In this document: positions 34,260-45,762 of the stretch, piece by piece | Layout: every line of letters begins with the position of its first letter | Numbering within the stretch: position 1 is the first letter of the stretch | Assembly (NCBI GenBank): GCA_007258455.2 | Contig: VDFB02139235.1 | Location: 1-64,000, forward strand | Direction of reading: 5' to 3' | Length of the DNA stretch: 64,000 nt | DNA from: Sequoia sempervirens | Lineage: Eukaryota > Streptophyta > Pinopsida > Cupressales > Cupressaceae | The notes under the pieces: model-generated | The model's database searches: none | What the model was told of the DNA's origin: nothing | The model's input: only the letters and a program-made list of their open reading frames with translations | Program-made: the position numbers and the translations under genes

Positions 34260-34890
34260 GGGCCTTGCAACAACCATCCCAAACACTAAGTACAATATTC
34301 TCAAACCCTGGGTGCCACAAAATTTTGGTAAAAAATAGAACATAAGCATTTGTTTGAGACCTAGCTATGCAAGTAAGGATCACATAGATTGAGTGTTTTC
34401 CTTTATCAAGTCATCATGAGGCACAACATAAGGTACACACCACCACAAAACACCTAACAAACAAACACCACACCAAAGGGAAAACGAACCAATACAACAT
34501 ACTTTACGAACCACTAAAGCATAATTTTAATAAGATCTAACATATATCACCAAGATAGTTTGACTTTTAACACACAAATTGCATGAATGAACCACAAAAA
34601 TCCTACTTTCATAATCATCTGAAACCAATCTAGAATAAAAACACATGCCACTTACAAAATAACTAGTTGGAAAATATTAAGGGGGCTTAAAAAAATGAAC
34701 CCCATTTAAGAACTAGTGGTCACTATATAGAGTTGGCACAAGTTCTTGATCCACCCAAAAGTTGGCCAAAAATTCCCAATAGAATTGAAAGCCCAATAGC
34801 ATTGAGAGAACTTCTTTAAAACAAAGAAAAAAAACTTGGCTTTCCTCCAAAAGTCTTCTAAGTTTCCAATTAGGACATGAACCTTTTTAG
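34260..34890. other. No gene assigned
   Basis: AT-rich sequence. The minus-strand frame 34706-34897 may belong to the LINE relic just to the right, but has no diagnostic motif. Confidence 0.45.
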
Positions 34891-34899
34891 AGCACATTA

Positions 34900-35150
34900 A
34901 TCACTAAAAGGGAACAACCTTCTACCATTAACTGTTGGATCTTAAAGAGAGTCAACAAAATCCCAAAATCAATCTCTTCCATTTGGCTTCATTATTAGTT
35001 CAATGAATAAAAAGATAGCCACTCTAAACAAAATCACCTTTCTTCGCACACAAAGTAACTCATAGTCTAGTACTACCTAGATTACTCCTTGAAGCCACAT
35101 CAAAGTTAAGTTTGATGAGACCAACCAAGAGAAGGATCCAAATTCCCATT
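34900..35150 (-). pseudogene. LINE ORF2 RNase H (RVT_3-like) relic
   Basis: On the minus strand, LIKLNFDVASRSNLGS followed by AKKGDF and NEAKWKRLILG matches the plant LINE-type RNase H pattern (K.NFDGA...N.G...G...N.AE..AL). It carries several stops and frameshifts. It is only the C-terminal end of an ORF2; RT and endonuclease were not found nearby. Confidence 0.55.
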
Positions 35151-35579
35151 TCCTTATCCACTTGATTCTCAATTCCTCTAATAATTGACAAATCCTTAAT
35201 TTTATTTGACTAATTACCTCTTAACCCCTAAAGCAAGGGATATTGGATTCAACTATTTCTCAATAGTCAAATTTGAATTTTTTCACCTTAATCTTTTATA
35301 GAATGTGTGTGACCCACCCAATGAATAGAAACAAATTCAATAATAGATGCACCTTTAACAAAGGTATTTCCCTCTACATTTAAAAGATGGAGCTCTCTCA
35401 TAAGATTAAGGTTTGTCTTCTTGTTCTTTTATTTTTTCTATTTGAAAAGAACATCAAAATAAAAAGAAAACATTTAAAGGGAGAATTAGAAAATACCCTA
35501 ATATATGACCCACAACTAATTACATATGCCTTCCTTTGTAATGTGTGTACATGGGGTCTTTTTTTTTAAATAGGCTCTC

Positions 35580-37164
35580 CTACTCTTATTCTCATTTAGT
35601 CGTTGTTTGTTGTAGGGATCCATGGTTCCTCTACATTTGTTATTAGTGCATTATTTGTCTTTGGATCATTTTCTATTGTTGTTTCAACCGTCACAAGTTT
35701 GATTTCTATTTATAGTGCACCATAGGTCTGTTGGAAACAAGCAACACTAAGAGGGGGGGTGAATAAGTGTTCTACAAAAATTACCTTTGTTATTATGATC
35801 ATTAACCCACTTTAAGCATTCAACCAAAAGATATATGCAGAAACAAAAAGCAAATAACCATAACACCATAACACAAGGATTTTTATGTGGAAACCCTATT
35901 CGGGGAAAAACCACGGTGGATGGCCAATCCACAATATAATCTGAGTATACTAAAAAAGAAGTTTACAATATAATCTAAGTATATTCAAAAAGAAGTTTAC
36001 AATATGGGAATGCACTTGCATTTAGGCTCACTTCCTAGAGCTCACTACTCAAAATAGGAAGGTGCATTGCCTTATAAAGGTTTGGATTAGATTGAAGAGA
36101 ATGAACTGAAAGAATAACATCTACAAATTCTTGATTACAATTCTAGTTAGGCTCAGTTGTCAATATTATGTCCTTCAGACTAATACTGAAGTTCTACTAT
36201 GCTCTGCTCTGACTCGCACAACAAAAAAATTTATGCGCAAGTGAAACTGTGCATAAAATCACTCTAATACTATTCAAATATTGGCAATACACATCGACAC
36301 ACCATACATACATTACAAAATGATATAATAGATCATACATATATATCCATGACTAACAATTTAATCAGAACAAGTTGGCTTCAATAAAACTTAAAAATAT
36401 TAGCAATTGTCAGCTCAAATCATAAGAATTATTCAATGCACATCCACAACGATCAACCACAACTTAGCTCGGACCCAAATCAAGATGAACAAACACAAAA
36501 ATATTCAAATAATCATTCCTTGAATATCCGTAACACATTATATCAACTAAGTCAGCCCCAAAATAATGATAAACAAAAAAGTATCAACTGGATCATCAAA
36601 CTTACACATGACTTGGTACAAAGCACTAAAATTTTTGGATAACACATGAAATACACTGATGAACCTTTCATGAGATCCACAACTCAAAGTAACAACTAGA
36701 AATCTGCACGTGAATCAATGATCACCAAACTGTCATATCTGCTTTGTTCTTCCTAATTGGCCTCAATCTGACTACCAGTGTGAGTAAATGGTGTCATGTG
36801 GATCCTATTACCGACTAGGGTTGCCATCAATGACAACACCAAAGCATAATTGCAATGTCTCTTTCCAACAATGTCATGAGATCATCTATAGTTGTTTCTT
36901 TTTTTTTGGTGTCATTTGTTGTGGCTATGGTTTTGCTTAAAAAATGTTTATCTATTATTGTTAGTGCACCATCTACTACTAGTGCATTAACTATTATTTA
37001 TGACCTTGGTGTTGGTGTTGTGCTTGAGCCCAAAGTTTGTTCACCTATTGCAATTGGCGGGGTTATTTGCAACCTTCTCCTTGGTTCCTCCATTGCTACT
37101 CTCAATGGTGTGGAAAAACCCTATGCTACTAGTGCTCCCCTCTAGTGCTTGTGTTTGATGTTGA
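35580..37164 (+). pseudogene. LINE (DUF4283-type) ORF1, N-terminal remains, interrupted
   Basis: Excluding the solo LTR at 35729-36870, the frame 36871-37145 gives a Ser/Gly/Val-rich stretch ending EKPYATSAPL. If the element 37170-41732 is removed, it reads on toward the DUF4283 domain at 41733. Assignment as the ORF1 N-terminus rests mainly on this continuity and is uncertain. Confidence 0.4.
35729..36870 (-). repeat. Solo LTR, copia-like, minus strand
   Basis: The termini TGTTGGAAAC and GTCTCTTTCCAACA are inverted matches. The flanks aggtc (35724-35728) and atgtc (36871-36875) agree at 4 of 5 bases. On the minus strand it starts TGTTGGAAAGAG and soon reads 'tttggtgttgtcattgatg', a phrase common in plant copia LTRs. 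The 'gtggaaaccc...gggaaaaacc' block at about 35886-35915 parallels the one in the copia B LTRs. A 34 bp unit is duplicated in tandem at about 35931-36000. Confidence 0.8.
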
Positions 37165-37169
37165 ATGTA

Positions 37170-38513
37170 TGTAATGTCCCCAAATTTTTTTTAAAGTGAC
37201 TTAATTAATTTAATTGATTAAGTTGTCTAAAAATAAATGTTTTCAAAAGGATGACTTTAATTGATTATTTTAATTAAAATAAAGTAGAAATAATAAAATA
37301 TGAAAATGTCACTTTATTAAATAAAGTATTCTTCTAGAAGTTGGAGTTAGTTACAAGTTGGCTTCTTCTAGAAGATTCAGTTGAGCCTTTAAAAGGAGTT
37401 GAGTGCAAGGAATTTGGGCATCTATTGTTGAGTTGATATTTCTCATGCATTATTGCAAAGGCTTGAATCTCATATTCAGCTAAATCTAAGGACGTAAACC
37501 CTTGGAGATTTGTACGTTGGATGAAAACCCAAATCTACTTGAGAGGTGGATTCATTCAAGACTTACTATTGGAGATATTTACAAATTTGTGAGCCATTTG
37601 GGGTCATTTCCAACTAGGGTTTGAACCCATTTTTGGAGCTAAATTGCATATTTAGAGTGCCAAAGAATTTTTATGTATTTTCTACCTTGGACGACTAGAT
37701 CTAGGGACTTTTGGCATCATTTGAAGGTGGTTCAGAATTTTTGAAGCTGTCCCTAATTTTATATGATTTATTCCTCTGTTTTGGGCAATTAGGGTTTTGG
37801 ATGAATTGTAGATTTTAGTTTTAGATTTTAGTATCATTATTTCAAATTATAGGTGCAAAGGGTTTTGAGGCTAAATTCAACATCTTTTGGACCTATTTTA
37901 AATCTAGGGTTTCAAGGGTTTCATATGTTCCCTAGCCGATTTGCATTGGAGGAGTTTTAGACATTGATAAGGGCATTATTTTGAGCTTCATTTCTATATT
38001 TGCATTGGAGGAGTTGCTAGTCTAAAAATACTCAGAAAATCAATCCATATCTAGTCATTATCTTCTTCACATCATTGCTCTTATTGTCCAATATTACTTC
38101 ATTGTAACTGAGTATGTTTTCCTTGTCAATAAACTTCCTTTTGGTGTGAAAATCAGACTTGAATAGCTTGTTGTAATCTTATCAGAACCTTATTAGGTCT
38201 AATATACATTGTTTTCAAGGAGAAATAAGAAACTATTTATGTTCTTTCATTTTGTATTTCTATATATAGTTGTATGTTGTTATTTCATGTCATTGCACAT
38301 CAAAACATAAAGAAAAATCAACAAATAGACATCCAAAACCCTCAACGTACTCAAAAAATTAGATTGCATGCAAAGTGTTTGACAAATTGTCAAACAACCT
38401 AAACTGAAAATTTGGGGAAAAATAAGCAAGGGTTCTTATAGTGGCATCAGAGCATGCATGATTATTTATGTCAATTGTATAAGTTTAGAAAATATTCCAT
38501 TGGGGATATTACA
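37170..38513 (+). repeat. 5' LTR of the 37.2-41.7 kb element
   Basis: It starts TGTAATGTCCCC and ends GGGGATATTACA. An inner 'tggcatcagagcatgc' at about 38444 looks like a primer site, but it lies inside the repeated unit (also in the 3' copy), so the LTR end was placed at 38513. Confidence 0.92.
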
Positions 38514-38514
38514 G

Positions 38515-38526
38515 TGGTACCAGAGC
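38515..38526 (+). other. Primer binding site
   Basis: TGGTACCAGAGC, one base off the initiator-Met type, one base after the LTR. Confidence 0.8.
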
Positions 38527-38739
38527 CTTGATCCTACTAGCTTGTTTGGGTATGAATTATGGCTTCATTCAATGAAGAAGATGTGGGTTCTAGCACAAAA
38601 TGTTTGTAGCAGAAATTTTTTTATCAAATGGTGAATTTTAGTTGCTTGCTTGCTCATTTTTAAGTTAGTGTCCATCTTTCATATTCCTAAAGTTCAATAT
38701 GTTAGGAAATTCAACAAATATGATGAATTCCTTGCAGGA

Positions 38740-39020
38740 AATTATGGCAAAAATTATGCTTGAAGTTGCAAAAATATGAAAAGGCTTTAAAAAAATTATT
38801 AGAACATTCAAAAGAGATAGACTCTCTCATTGCAGATGAAGAGAAAGAAAATACTAGGGTAAAGGAATCTTTTAATACAGGAAAATAAGAAATCAGTAAA
38901 AATGAGCTTAGAAGACAAAATCACTATTTCTTGTGTAGAGGAATTTGGGAGCCTAACCGCCAATGCATAGATAAAAAGGTGAAGAATCACTTCATGCATT
39001 CACAAACAAGGGACACATGA
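38740..39020 (+). pseudogene. Gag C-terminal relic with zinc knuckle
   Basis: A Lys/Glu-rich, coiled-coil-like stretch (LQKYEKALKKLLEHSKEIDS) leads, past a TAA, to RQNHYFLCRGIWEPNRQC. This matches the gypsy Gag knuckle pattern CF.C...W.P.H.C, with the first Cys read as Tyr and the His as Arg. It ends at TGA 39017-39019. Confidence 0.6.
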
Positions 39021-39576
39021 GTTTGCATGATAACAATGAGATTGAAGATGTTATTATGGAGATTGTGAAACCAACAGTGATTGATCAGCCACATGAAGGT
39101 ATGAAATCTTTTGATGAACCATTATTTGAGCATAGCATCATCTCACCAACTCTTTATAGTAATTGCAAGGAATCAAATTGTGAGTTGAGTGGCCTTGAAG
39201 GTGGAAATGTTAATGCACATGAAAACAACACAAATAGGATGTTGATAATCCTAATTTTCTTATTACAAATAGCATGCCATTATCATCACACAATCATGAA
39301 GTTACGGATAAATCATATGAAGATGATAATGTTATAGAGTATTCTAATGTTAGCACTCAAGTTTTTTGTGTTAAACATGAGGAATGTATCATGGATTCAA
39401 GCCACAAAGGTTTTAATTTTATACTTCATACCATGGAGGATGTTAAGAGGACACAAAATAGGTGTGATGGATGGTTACAAAGAGCTAGAAGGGAAAATAT
39501 GTTGGTTTCCCAAGCAAAACAACGCTTGCAAGAGATCAAGAAACATTGCAATCATATAGATCAAGCAAGACAATGA
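39017..39576 (+). pseudogene. Unrecognised ORF in element interior, one frameshift
   Basis: Frames 39017-39337 and 39274-39576 join into one acidic protein of about 185 residues if a single-base shift near 39237 is assumed. The C-terminal part (NRCDGWLQRARRENMLVSQA) is Arg/Lys/Gln-rich and helical. I do not recognise it. It could be element-specific or captured host coding sequence. Confidence 0.4.
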
Positions 39577-39682
39577 ACAGAAGCCTATGTTTGATTACTA
39601 TTTCTTCCAAAGAAAGAAGACATGGAGATGGAGCATACGATGGATGAGCCTCTTGAGATGAGGAAGCAAGAAGAACATGTAG

Positions 39683-40216
39683 ATGTGTGAAAACAAGAGA
39701 AGAGGTATGATTCAAAAAAATCTATGTGTACCTAATTTACATCTTGAGTCTCATGAGTTACCTCTTGTTGGGAGCCCATTAAAGGCTCAAGTAATAAAAT
39801 TAGGTGGAATAGTTGAACACACACTTAGTGGATCAGCCACTAATGTTATGACTACACATGTGGATGGAGACATGGGTGAGGAGGATTTGGATTGGTTTGT
39901 GAGAATTCATAACACACTTAACGAGGTACAAACCTCTCAAATTGATGAGTCTATAGTAGAGTATGTAGCTACTTTATTTTGGGGATTCGTGAATCTTACA
40001 ATGGAGACACTTGCAATTGTTGGGCACACTTTTGAGGTGAATATGCACTATGGCACAAGCACTTGGAGTTTGCATAATGAGGTTATTCAAAACTTTTTGA
40101 TCAAGTGTCCAAATGAGAGACCACTAATTGTTGCACCCAAAAGTATTTTGTGTTCCTGGATGACTAAATTCAAGAAAAGGTTGGTAGAGGAGATTCTTGT
40201 GCACAATTATATATGA
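39683..40216 (+). CDS. SNF2-like ATPase fragment inside the LTR element
   Basis: This is a 177-residue open frame. Its C-terminal part reads FLIKCPNERPLIVAPKSILC followed by SWMTKF. That resembles the segment between helicase motifs I and Ia of SNF2-family chromatin remodellers (for example the plant CLASSY/DRD1 group: ...RPLIVAPKSLL..W..EFKKW). The motif I Walker loop (GLGKT) is not present and the frame stops soon after, so it could not be an active ATPase. The upstream part (EEDLDWFVRIHNTLNEVQTS) is acidic and may derive from the same source. The first ATG is uncertain. This would be a captured host-gene fragment, but the match is from memory and short. Confidence 0.4.
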   Translation: MCENKRRGMIQKNLCVPNLHLESHELPLVGSPLKAQVIKLGGIVEHTLSGSATNVMTTHVDGDMGEEDLDWFVRIHNTLNEVQTSQIDESIVEYVATLFWGFVNLTMETLAIVGHTFEVNMHYGTSTWSLHNEVIQNFLIKCPNERPLIVAPKSILCSWMTKFKKRLVEEILVHNYI

Positions 40217-40377
40217 GGATGATTGTTAGATTTGGGATCCAATAATTTGCAAGATTAATAGAATACTTCCCAGGTTGTTGCAGAATGACAATTATATCAA
40301 AGTAGTGTAGTGGATGGGTGCAGTAGTATTCAAATTTTCCATGCATGTGTGGATTGCTTGAGGGAAAGCAATCTCCA

Positions 40378-40389
40378 AGAAGGGAGGAC
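40378..40389 (+). other. Polypurine tract
   Basis: aagaagggaggac directly precedes the 3' LTR start TGCAATGTCCCC. Confidence 0.75.
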
Positions 40390-41732
40390 TGCAATGTCCC
40401 CAAATTTTTGGTAAAGTGAATTAATTTAATTGATTAAGCTATCCAAAAATCAATATTATTTCAAAAGGATGACTTTAATTGATTATTTTAATTAAAATAA
40501 AGTGGAAATAATAAAATATTAAAAATGTCGCTTTATTAAATAAAGTATTCTTCTAGAAGCTAGAGTTAGTTACAATTTGGCTTCTTCTGGAAGATTCATT
40601 TGAGCCTTTAAAAGGAGTTGAGTGCAAGGCATTTGGGTATCTATTGTTGAGTTGATATTTTTGATGCACATTATTACAAAGGCTCGAATCTCAGATTCAA
40701 CAAACTTTGAGGACAAAAACCCTTGAAGATTGGTAGGTTGGACAAAAACCCAACTCTACTTGAGAGGTGAATTCATTTAGGACTCACTATTGGACATATT
40801 TGCATATTTGTGAGCAGTTTGGGGTTATTTGCAACTAGGGTTTGAACTAATTTTTGGAGCCAAATCACAGATTTGGAGTGCCAAATAATTTTTATGCATT
40901 TTCTACATTGGATGACTAGATCTAGGGACATTTTGGCATCATTTGAAGGTGGTTTCAAATTTTTTGGAGTTGTCCCTGATTTTATATGATTTTTCCTCTA
41001 TTTTGGGTGATTAGAGATTTGGAGGAATTGTAGATTTTAGTTTCAGATTTTAGTATCACTATTTCAAATTGCAAGTGCAAGGTTTTTGAGGCGACATTCA
41101 CCATCTTTTGGACCTATTTTTTAGTCTAGGGTTTCAAGGGTTTCATATTCTCCCTAGCCAATTTGCATTAGAGGAGTTTTGAATGTTGATAAGGGCATTA
41201 TTTTGAGCTTCATTTCCAGATTTGCATTGGAGTTGTTGGTCTTAAAATACTCAAAAAATCAATCCATATCTAGTCATTATCTTCTTCACATCATTGCTCT
41301 TATTGTCTGATATTACTTCATTTAACCAGGTATGTTTGCCTTGTCAATAAATTTCCTTTTGGTGTGCAAATGAAACTTGAATGGATTGTTGTTGTAAGTA
41401 GATCAGGACATTATTAGGTCTGATATACATTATTTTCAAGGAGATATAAGAAGCTATTTATGTTCTTTCATGTTGTATTTCTATGTATAGTTGTATGTTG
41501 TCATTTCAAGTCACTGCACATCAAAACATAAAGTGAAATCAACAAATGGATATCCAAAACCCTCAACATACTCAAAAAATTAGATTGCATGCAAAGTGTT
41601 TGACAAAATGTCAAATAACCTAAACTGAAAATTCAAGGCAGAATAAGCAAGGGTTCTTACAACAATATCAAAGCGTGCATGATTATTTGTCAATTGTAGA
41701 AGTTTAGAAATTATTCCATTGGGGATAATACA
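40390..41732 (+). repeat. 3' LTR of the 37.2-41.7 kb element
   Basis: It starts TGCAATGTCCCC (the second T of TGTAAT has become C) and ends GGGGATAATACA before the duplication atgta. It is collinear with the 5' LTR. Confidence 0.92.
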
Positions 41733-41737
41733 ATGTA

Positions 41738-43080
41738 ACTTTACTTAGGTGGTTGGCTCTAGTGTTGCTCACTCTTTGAAGAAGAAACCTCATCCTCTTC
41801 ATTATGCCAAATCATCCCCAATGGTGGTTTGTAACCAATATGTGGTTGAAAATGAGGACTTGTACCAATGTAGGCATCTAGTGTGCAAATTCTTCAATCT
41901 TTGGCCTTCTCTTCTCAATTTTTACAAGTGAGTGTTGGATTCTTGGAGGCCTCTTATGGTAGATCAGATTGAGCTCTTCCCCTATGCTAAAGGTTTTTTA
42001 TTGCCTCTTCTGAGGACAAAAAATTGGTGTAAGGCAAGTTGTGGGCTTGGGGAGAGCACTATCTCTCTATTAAGCCTTAGGCAACTTCCTTTAATCCTCT
42101 TACTAAGCCACTAAATGTGCATCCAGTGTGGGTTAGAATTTTGAAGCTCCCTCTACATTTTGGAGAAGTTTCATGTCATGAGGACATTGGCAACTTTGTT
42201 TGTCACTTCTTGAAAGTTGATGATTCCACTTCCTACATGGGGCACTCTACTTTTGCTCACATTTTGGTGGATATTCACATCTCTAAGCCTCTTTACAAGA
42301 ATTTCGTTTTCACGGTTAGGGATAGGCCTTGGAATCAATCTCTTGATTATGAGGGCCTCCCCTTCAGATGTCATCAATGCTTCTCCATTGATCACTTGGC
42401 TACAAATTTTCCTCTCTTGCATCACAAAAGTTTTGCTACGTGGTGAAGAATGCTAATGAATATCACTTAACTATTCATGTTTCCGATTCTTCATCAAATG
42501 AATCCTCTCAAGAAGAGGAAGAGTCATTTGCTTTTAATGTAGCTCTAATGTTTCACTCAAACCCTATTGAGGAACCTCTTTCCCTGACCTCACAACACAA
42601 TATGCCCCCGACTTCAAACTAGCTCCAAACTAATCGTGTGGTAGATGGCCACCCTTCACCTCATCATTCTATGGTTCTCCCCTCATGTACCGATGAGCTT
42701 TCCCTCATTTTGAAAATTTAGATGCTAATCTCTCCTAAACTATTGTAAGGAGGAAGAAAGGTCTTCCTATAGCAATTCCCTAAACTCATGTTCAAGTTTT
42801 GGATGAGATCCCAACCCATGCCTAGTATTGTCTAAGAGAGACCTTGAGGGTTCCAACTCTTTCATTAACTTGTTGATGTTATTAGCAGCTTGGTGGTTGT
42901 TGTTCCTCTCTTTTGGTCATGTTGCTTCTCTAAATCAACTTGGATCTAGTTTGTCTTGCCTTATGGCAGCTTTGTAAGTGGTTGCGACCCTAGTTTACCA
43001 CTTTCTTTTTTTTATGATCTTTTTGTACAAGGGTATGGGCTCTTTCAAAATCCCTACTTACCTTAATCAAAAACATGTTT
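41738..43080 (+). pseudogene. LINE ORF1 (DUF4283 / zf-CCHC_4) remnant and 3' tail
   Basis: The frames 41749-42114 and 42117-42446 read SWRPLMVDQIELFPYAKGFL, PVWVRILKLPLHF and FTVRDRPWNQSLDYEGLPFR, then a zinc knuckle CHQCFSIDHLATNF with its last Cys lost. This is the DUF4283 plus CCHC module found in ORF1-like proteins of plant L1 LINEs. Stops and shifts lie at 41929-41931, near 42112 and near 42445. A Ser/Glu-rich C-terminal frame (42440-42622) follows. ORF2 is missing: the sequence passes to a G/T-rich region and the tail 'ttaccttaatcaaaaac' near 43060-43075. The N-terminal part was cut off by the LTR element ending at 41732. Confidence 0.75.
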
Positions 43081-43084
43081 CACA

Positions 43085-44180
43085 GGGGACAACCTTGACT
43101 TGGTAATAAATAAAATGCCTCCTGTCATCTCAAAAGTGAGCATTTAGGTAATAAAATAGGGGGCATCGATACTTTAAAACATCCTTAGTTGCCTCTCCCA
43201 TTTCAGCGTTCATATGCATGTCCAAATTTATTTAGCGGACTTTTCATGGATTCATGCTTTTTCACTTGTAATCATATATTTCATCCTAACACAATGCCTA
43301 ATTTATACAATACAAAATTCTAACCTAATAATATGAAGACTACTGTTCAATCTCTAGTGCCATATCTACGCATCTTGATTTTCCTCAGGTATGTAGGATT
43401 GAGGATGAAACGACTTACAGGTTCCACTAGACTCATTGATCATCTTAGAAATGATTAACATTAAGTCAATGTAATGTGTAAACATATAGGTTTTATGAGA
43501 ACTTGAAAGATTTTTTCCATGTAATGCATAGACATCCTTAAAACTTGAATCATTTTCAACATGTAATGCATTACATGCTTAGAAATTGAATCACTTTTTC
43601 CATATATTGCATATAGACATGCAAGAGATTGTTTTAACTAGAACATTAATCTTCAAATGCAAGATAACCAATATCAATTATGCATATACAATTATTTTAA
43701 CCCCTCACTTTTTAGCTCCCATTTTGTCTTTTATTGACCGATTTAAGATATGTCCATTTACAACCTCATATTAGTAATGTATAAGTGTTTCTATAAATAT
43801 CTATATCCGCCGGGATTTTACTTTTGGGTTAATGGTTATAAAAAATGAACAAAATCATATATTGTTTTCACATCTGCAAATCAAAATGCTGACAAAAGCA
43901 TATAAAATTGCTCGTCTTTGGAAAACAGAAACCTTTGCTATTAGTCTAATCAGCATATTTCAAATCCGACATCGCATCTTTTTACTATCACTTAATAAGT
44001 ATCAACTGGCTGTGAATCATACTGATCCAGAATTAGCATCTAACCCAGATGCTTACCCACTTCATTAATAATACGGGATTTGCTGACAAAAACTGTTTAT
44101 TGTCTTAACTCTTCAAGTATGTTCCTTTCCATCCAACACTCTGACTCAAGAATAATATTGACTTACAAAAAATGATACAG
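43085..44180. other. No gene seen
   Basis: AT-rich sequence with only short chance frames. It lies between the LINE tail and the last exon-like segment of the broken gene to its right. Confidence 0.55.
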
Positions 44181-44187
44181 ATTCAAT

Positions 44188-44360
44188 TCAATTAAGCAGT
44201 TCTTCATGATAGGTCTTGATCGTCTCAAATTCCCCCAAAATCCATTCCTTAATGCTACTCTTTGTGCACAAGATTATTCTTGCAAACCTTCCATCCAAAT
44301 CCATTTCAAGATATCTTCCAGCACATTCATTATCTTATCTTCCTCCCATTGCCTCTGATC
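44188..44360 (-). pseudogene. Last exon-like segment of the broken gene
   Basis: Acceptor 'gaaatgcag' lies just upstream on the minus strand. The frame begins DQRQWEEDKIMNVLED, then shifts by one base to RFARIILCTKSSIKEWILGE and ends at a TGA (44190-44188). Confidence 0.5.
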
Positions 44361-44459
44361 CTGCATTTCACCTTGAGAGTAAGTTATAAAATTTCCCATT
44401 AAGTAAACATTATAGCAGTAAACATGCACAAGCTACATAAATTCCTTTGCAGAACTCAC

Positions 44460-44771
44460 CCTCAAATACTTGGTTATACTTTTGAGCTTAAAATCTACTT
44501 CATTTGACACTCTACCAGAAGAAGCTTTAAATTCAACTCTATTTGCATGTTGAAATTTAATGTTCCATGCTTTCCCAACAACGGTAGTTAACATTGAGAT
44601 TCCATGCTCCTTTGACCTTAAATCTGTTTCTCACTGAGCCTCCAAGGGGCCAGTGCAATCCTCCTTTTACACTCACTTCAATACAGGCAGATTTCACTAT
44701 TCCTTCAATAGATTCTTTATCTTCTTCGTGTAATTTAGACGTACAAAGAGTCAGTTACAGCCCATCTTCAT
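44460..44771 (-). pseudogene. Exon-like segment with the VKGGLHWPLG motif
   Basis: Bounded by acceptor 'aacttcag' and donor 'GTGAGT'. It encodes ESIEGIVKSACIEVSVKGGL and HWPLGGSVRNRFKVKG, then after a frameshift GKAWNIKFQHANRVEFKASS and VDFKLKSITKYLR. A TAA lies near its start. It is the most diagnostic piece for the family assignment. Confidence 0.65.
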
Positions 44772-44874
44772 CTGAAGTTTAATTTCAAATGAGAAGCCAA
44801 TTGCAAATTTCTCTTCACACAATTAATTAAAGAATGCTAGACAATCTCTTGTTATTATGAAATTTGATACTCAC

Positions 44875-44982
44875 CTTAATATCTGTCAAATACTTTTCTG
44901 TCACAACTATTAAGCGCACATCCATTGGTTTGTTCAAGCAAGATATATCTGCAACAAAGTGTCTCACAGGATCCAGCTCAAT
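44875..44982 (-). pseudogene. Exon-like segment, 36 codons, intact
   Basis: A 108 bp phase-0 segment between 'tgcag' and 'GTGAGT', fully open: IELDPVRHFVADISCLNKPM then DVRLIVVTEKYLTDIK. Confidence 0.75.
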
Positions 44983-45083
44983 CTGCATATGTAACAAGGA
45001 TATATAATCTCCATCAATGTACACCTTACAAAGGAAAGCATGGAAATGAAAATGTGACTGCAAAAGGACTTTTTAGTTCCTAC

Positions 45084-45105
45084 CTTCAAGCAGCTGCCCA
45101 AGTCT
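45084..45105 (-). pseudogene. Possible micro-exon
   Basis: A 22 bp segment between 'ttctcag' and 'GTAGGA', reading DLGSCLK into the next exon. Its phase does not join cleanly to the preceding candidate exon, so the limits may be off. Confidence 0.4.
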
Positions 45106-45720
45106 CTGAGAAATGAAAACAAAATCAAGAGGATGAAATTATATTCTAACATTTACTTCCTAGTCATGCTTAATAATTTTAGAGTTGTTACTTTCAAGTT
45201 GACAACATATAGAAACTATGGCTATGATGTATAATATTTCTCAACTATATTATTCACTTTATTTTTTCCAAAAAAGAGGCCCTTTTTTCTTTAAATATAC
45301 ATGAATAAGTATGCCAAAACACAATAACAGCATTTGAAAGAGAATGACGACTTCAATTGAAAAAACACAGTGATATACAAAAATATGGAAAAAGAGAATC
45401 GTCCGTCCTCACCCAAAAAATTACTAAGCCACTAGCTACTACTCAGAAGATTCTGGGGCCAAGTGATATGGGTATGATCTTATGATAGATGTAATCTCCA
45501 GAAAATTAAGTGCAAGGTTAGAATATTCAGTATAAAAGCCTAAAGTTCAGTCCAGTTGAGCTCAATAGTTTCAGAATAGTTGCAGCATCAGACTTACAAA
45601 AGCAAATTCGCACTTACATTGGGAAACTAGTCCATCTTACAGAAGCAAAAGAATCTATCAACAATTACATGGAATGAGCAGAACAACAGACGACCATAGA
45701 ATCAGTGGTTCACAACATAC

Positions 45721-45762
45721 CTCATTGGAATATGCTATCCTCAGATGAAGCAGCCTGTTAAC
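45721..45762 (-). pseudogene. Possible short exon, 14 codons
   Basis: A 42 bp segment between 'ttttag' and 'GTATGT', open as VNRLLHLRIAYSNE. Its position in the protein fits the family, but the splice phase to the next segment is unresolved. Confidence 0.4.

Larger units (their letters stand above)
37170..41732 (+). mobile_element. Complete non-autonomous LTR element with captured-gene-like interior
   Basis: The element is 4563 bp, flanked by the perfect duplication atgta (37165-37169 and 41733-41737). LTRs of 1344 and 1343 bp have the inverted ends TGTAATGTCCCC / GGGGATATTACA. A primer site follows the 5' LTR, and a purine tract (about 40378-40389) precedes the 3' LTR. The 1.9 kb interior has a gag zinc-knuckle relic, two unassigned frames and a SNF2-like stretch, but no pol. 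It must have been mobilised in trans. The LTRs differ by several percent. Confidence 0.92.

Noticed and set aside
38440..38460. Primer binding site inside the 5' LTR (tggcatcagagcatgc)
   Set aside because: The same segment is present in the 3' LTR, so it belongs to the LTR; the true site is at 38515-38526.
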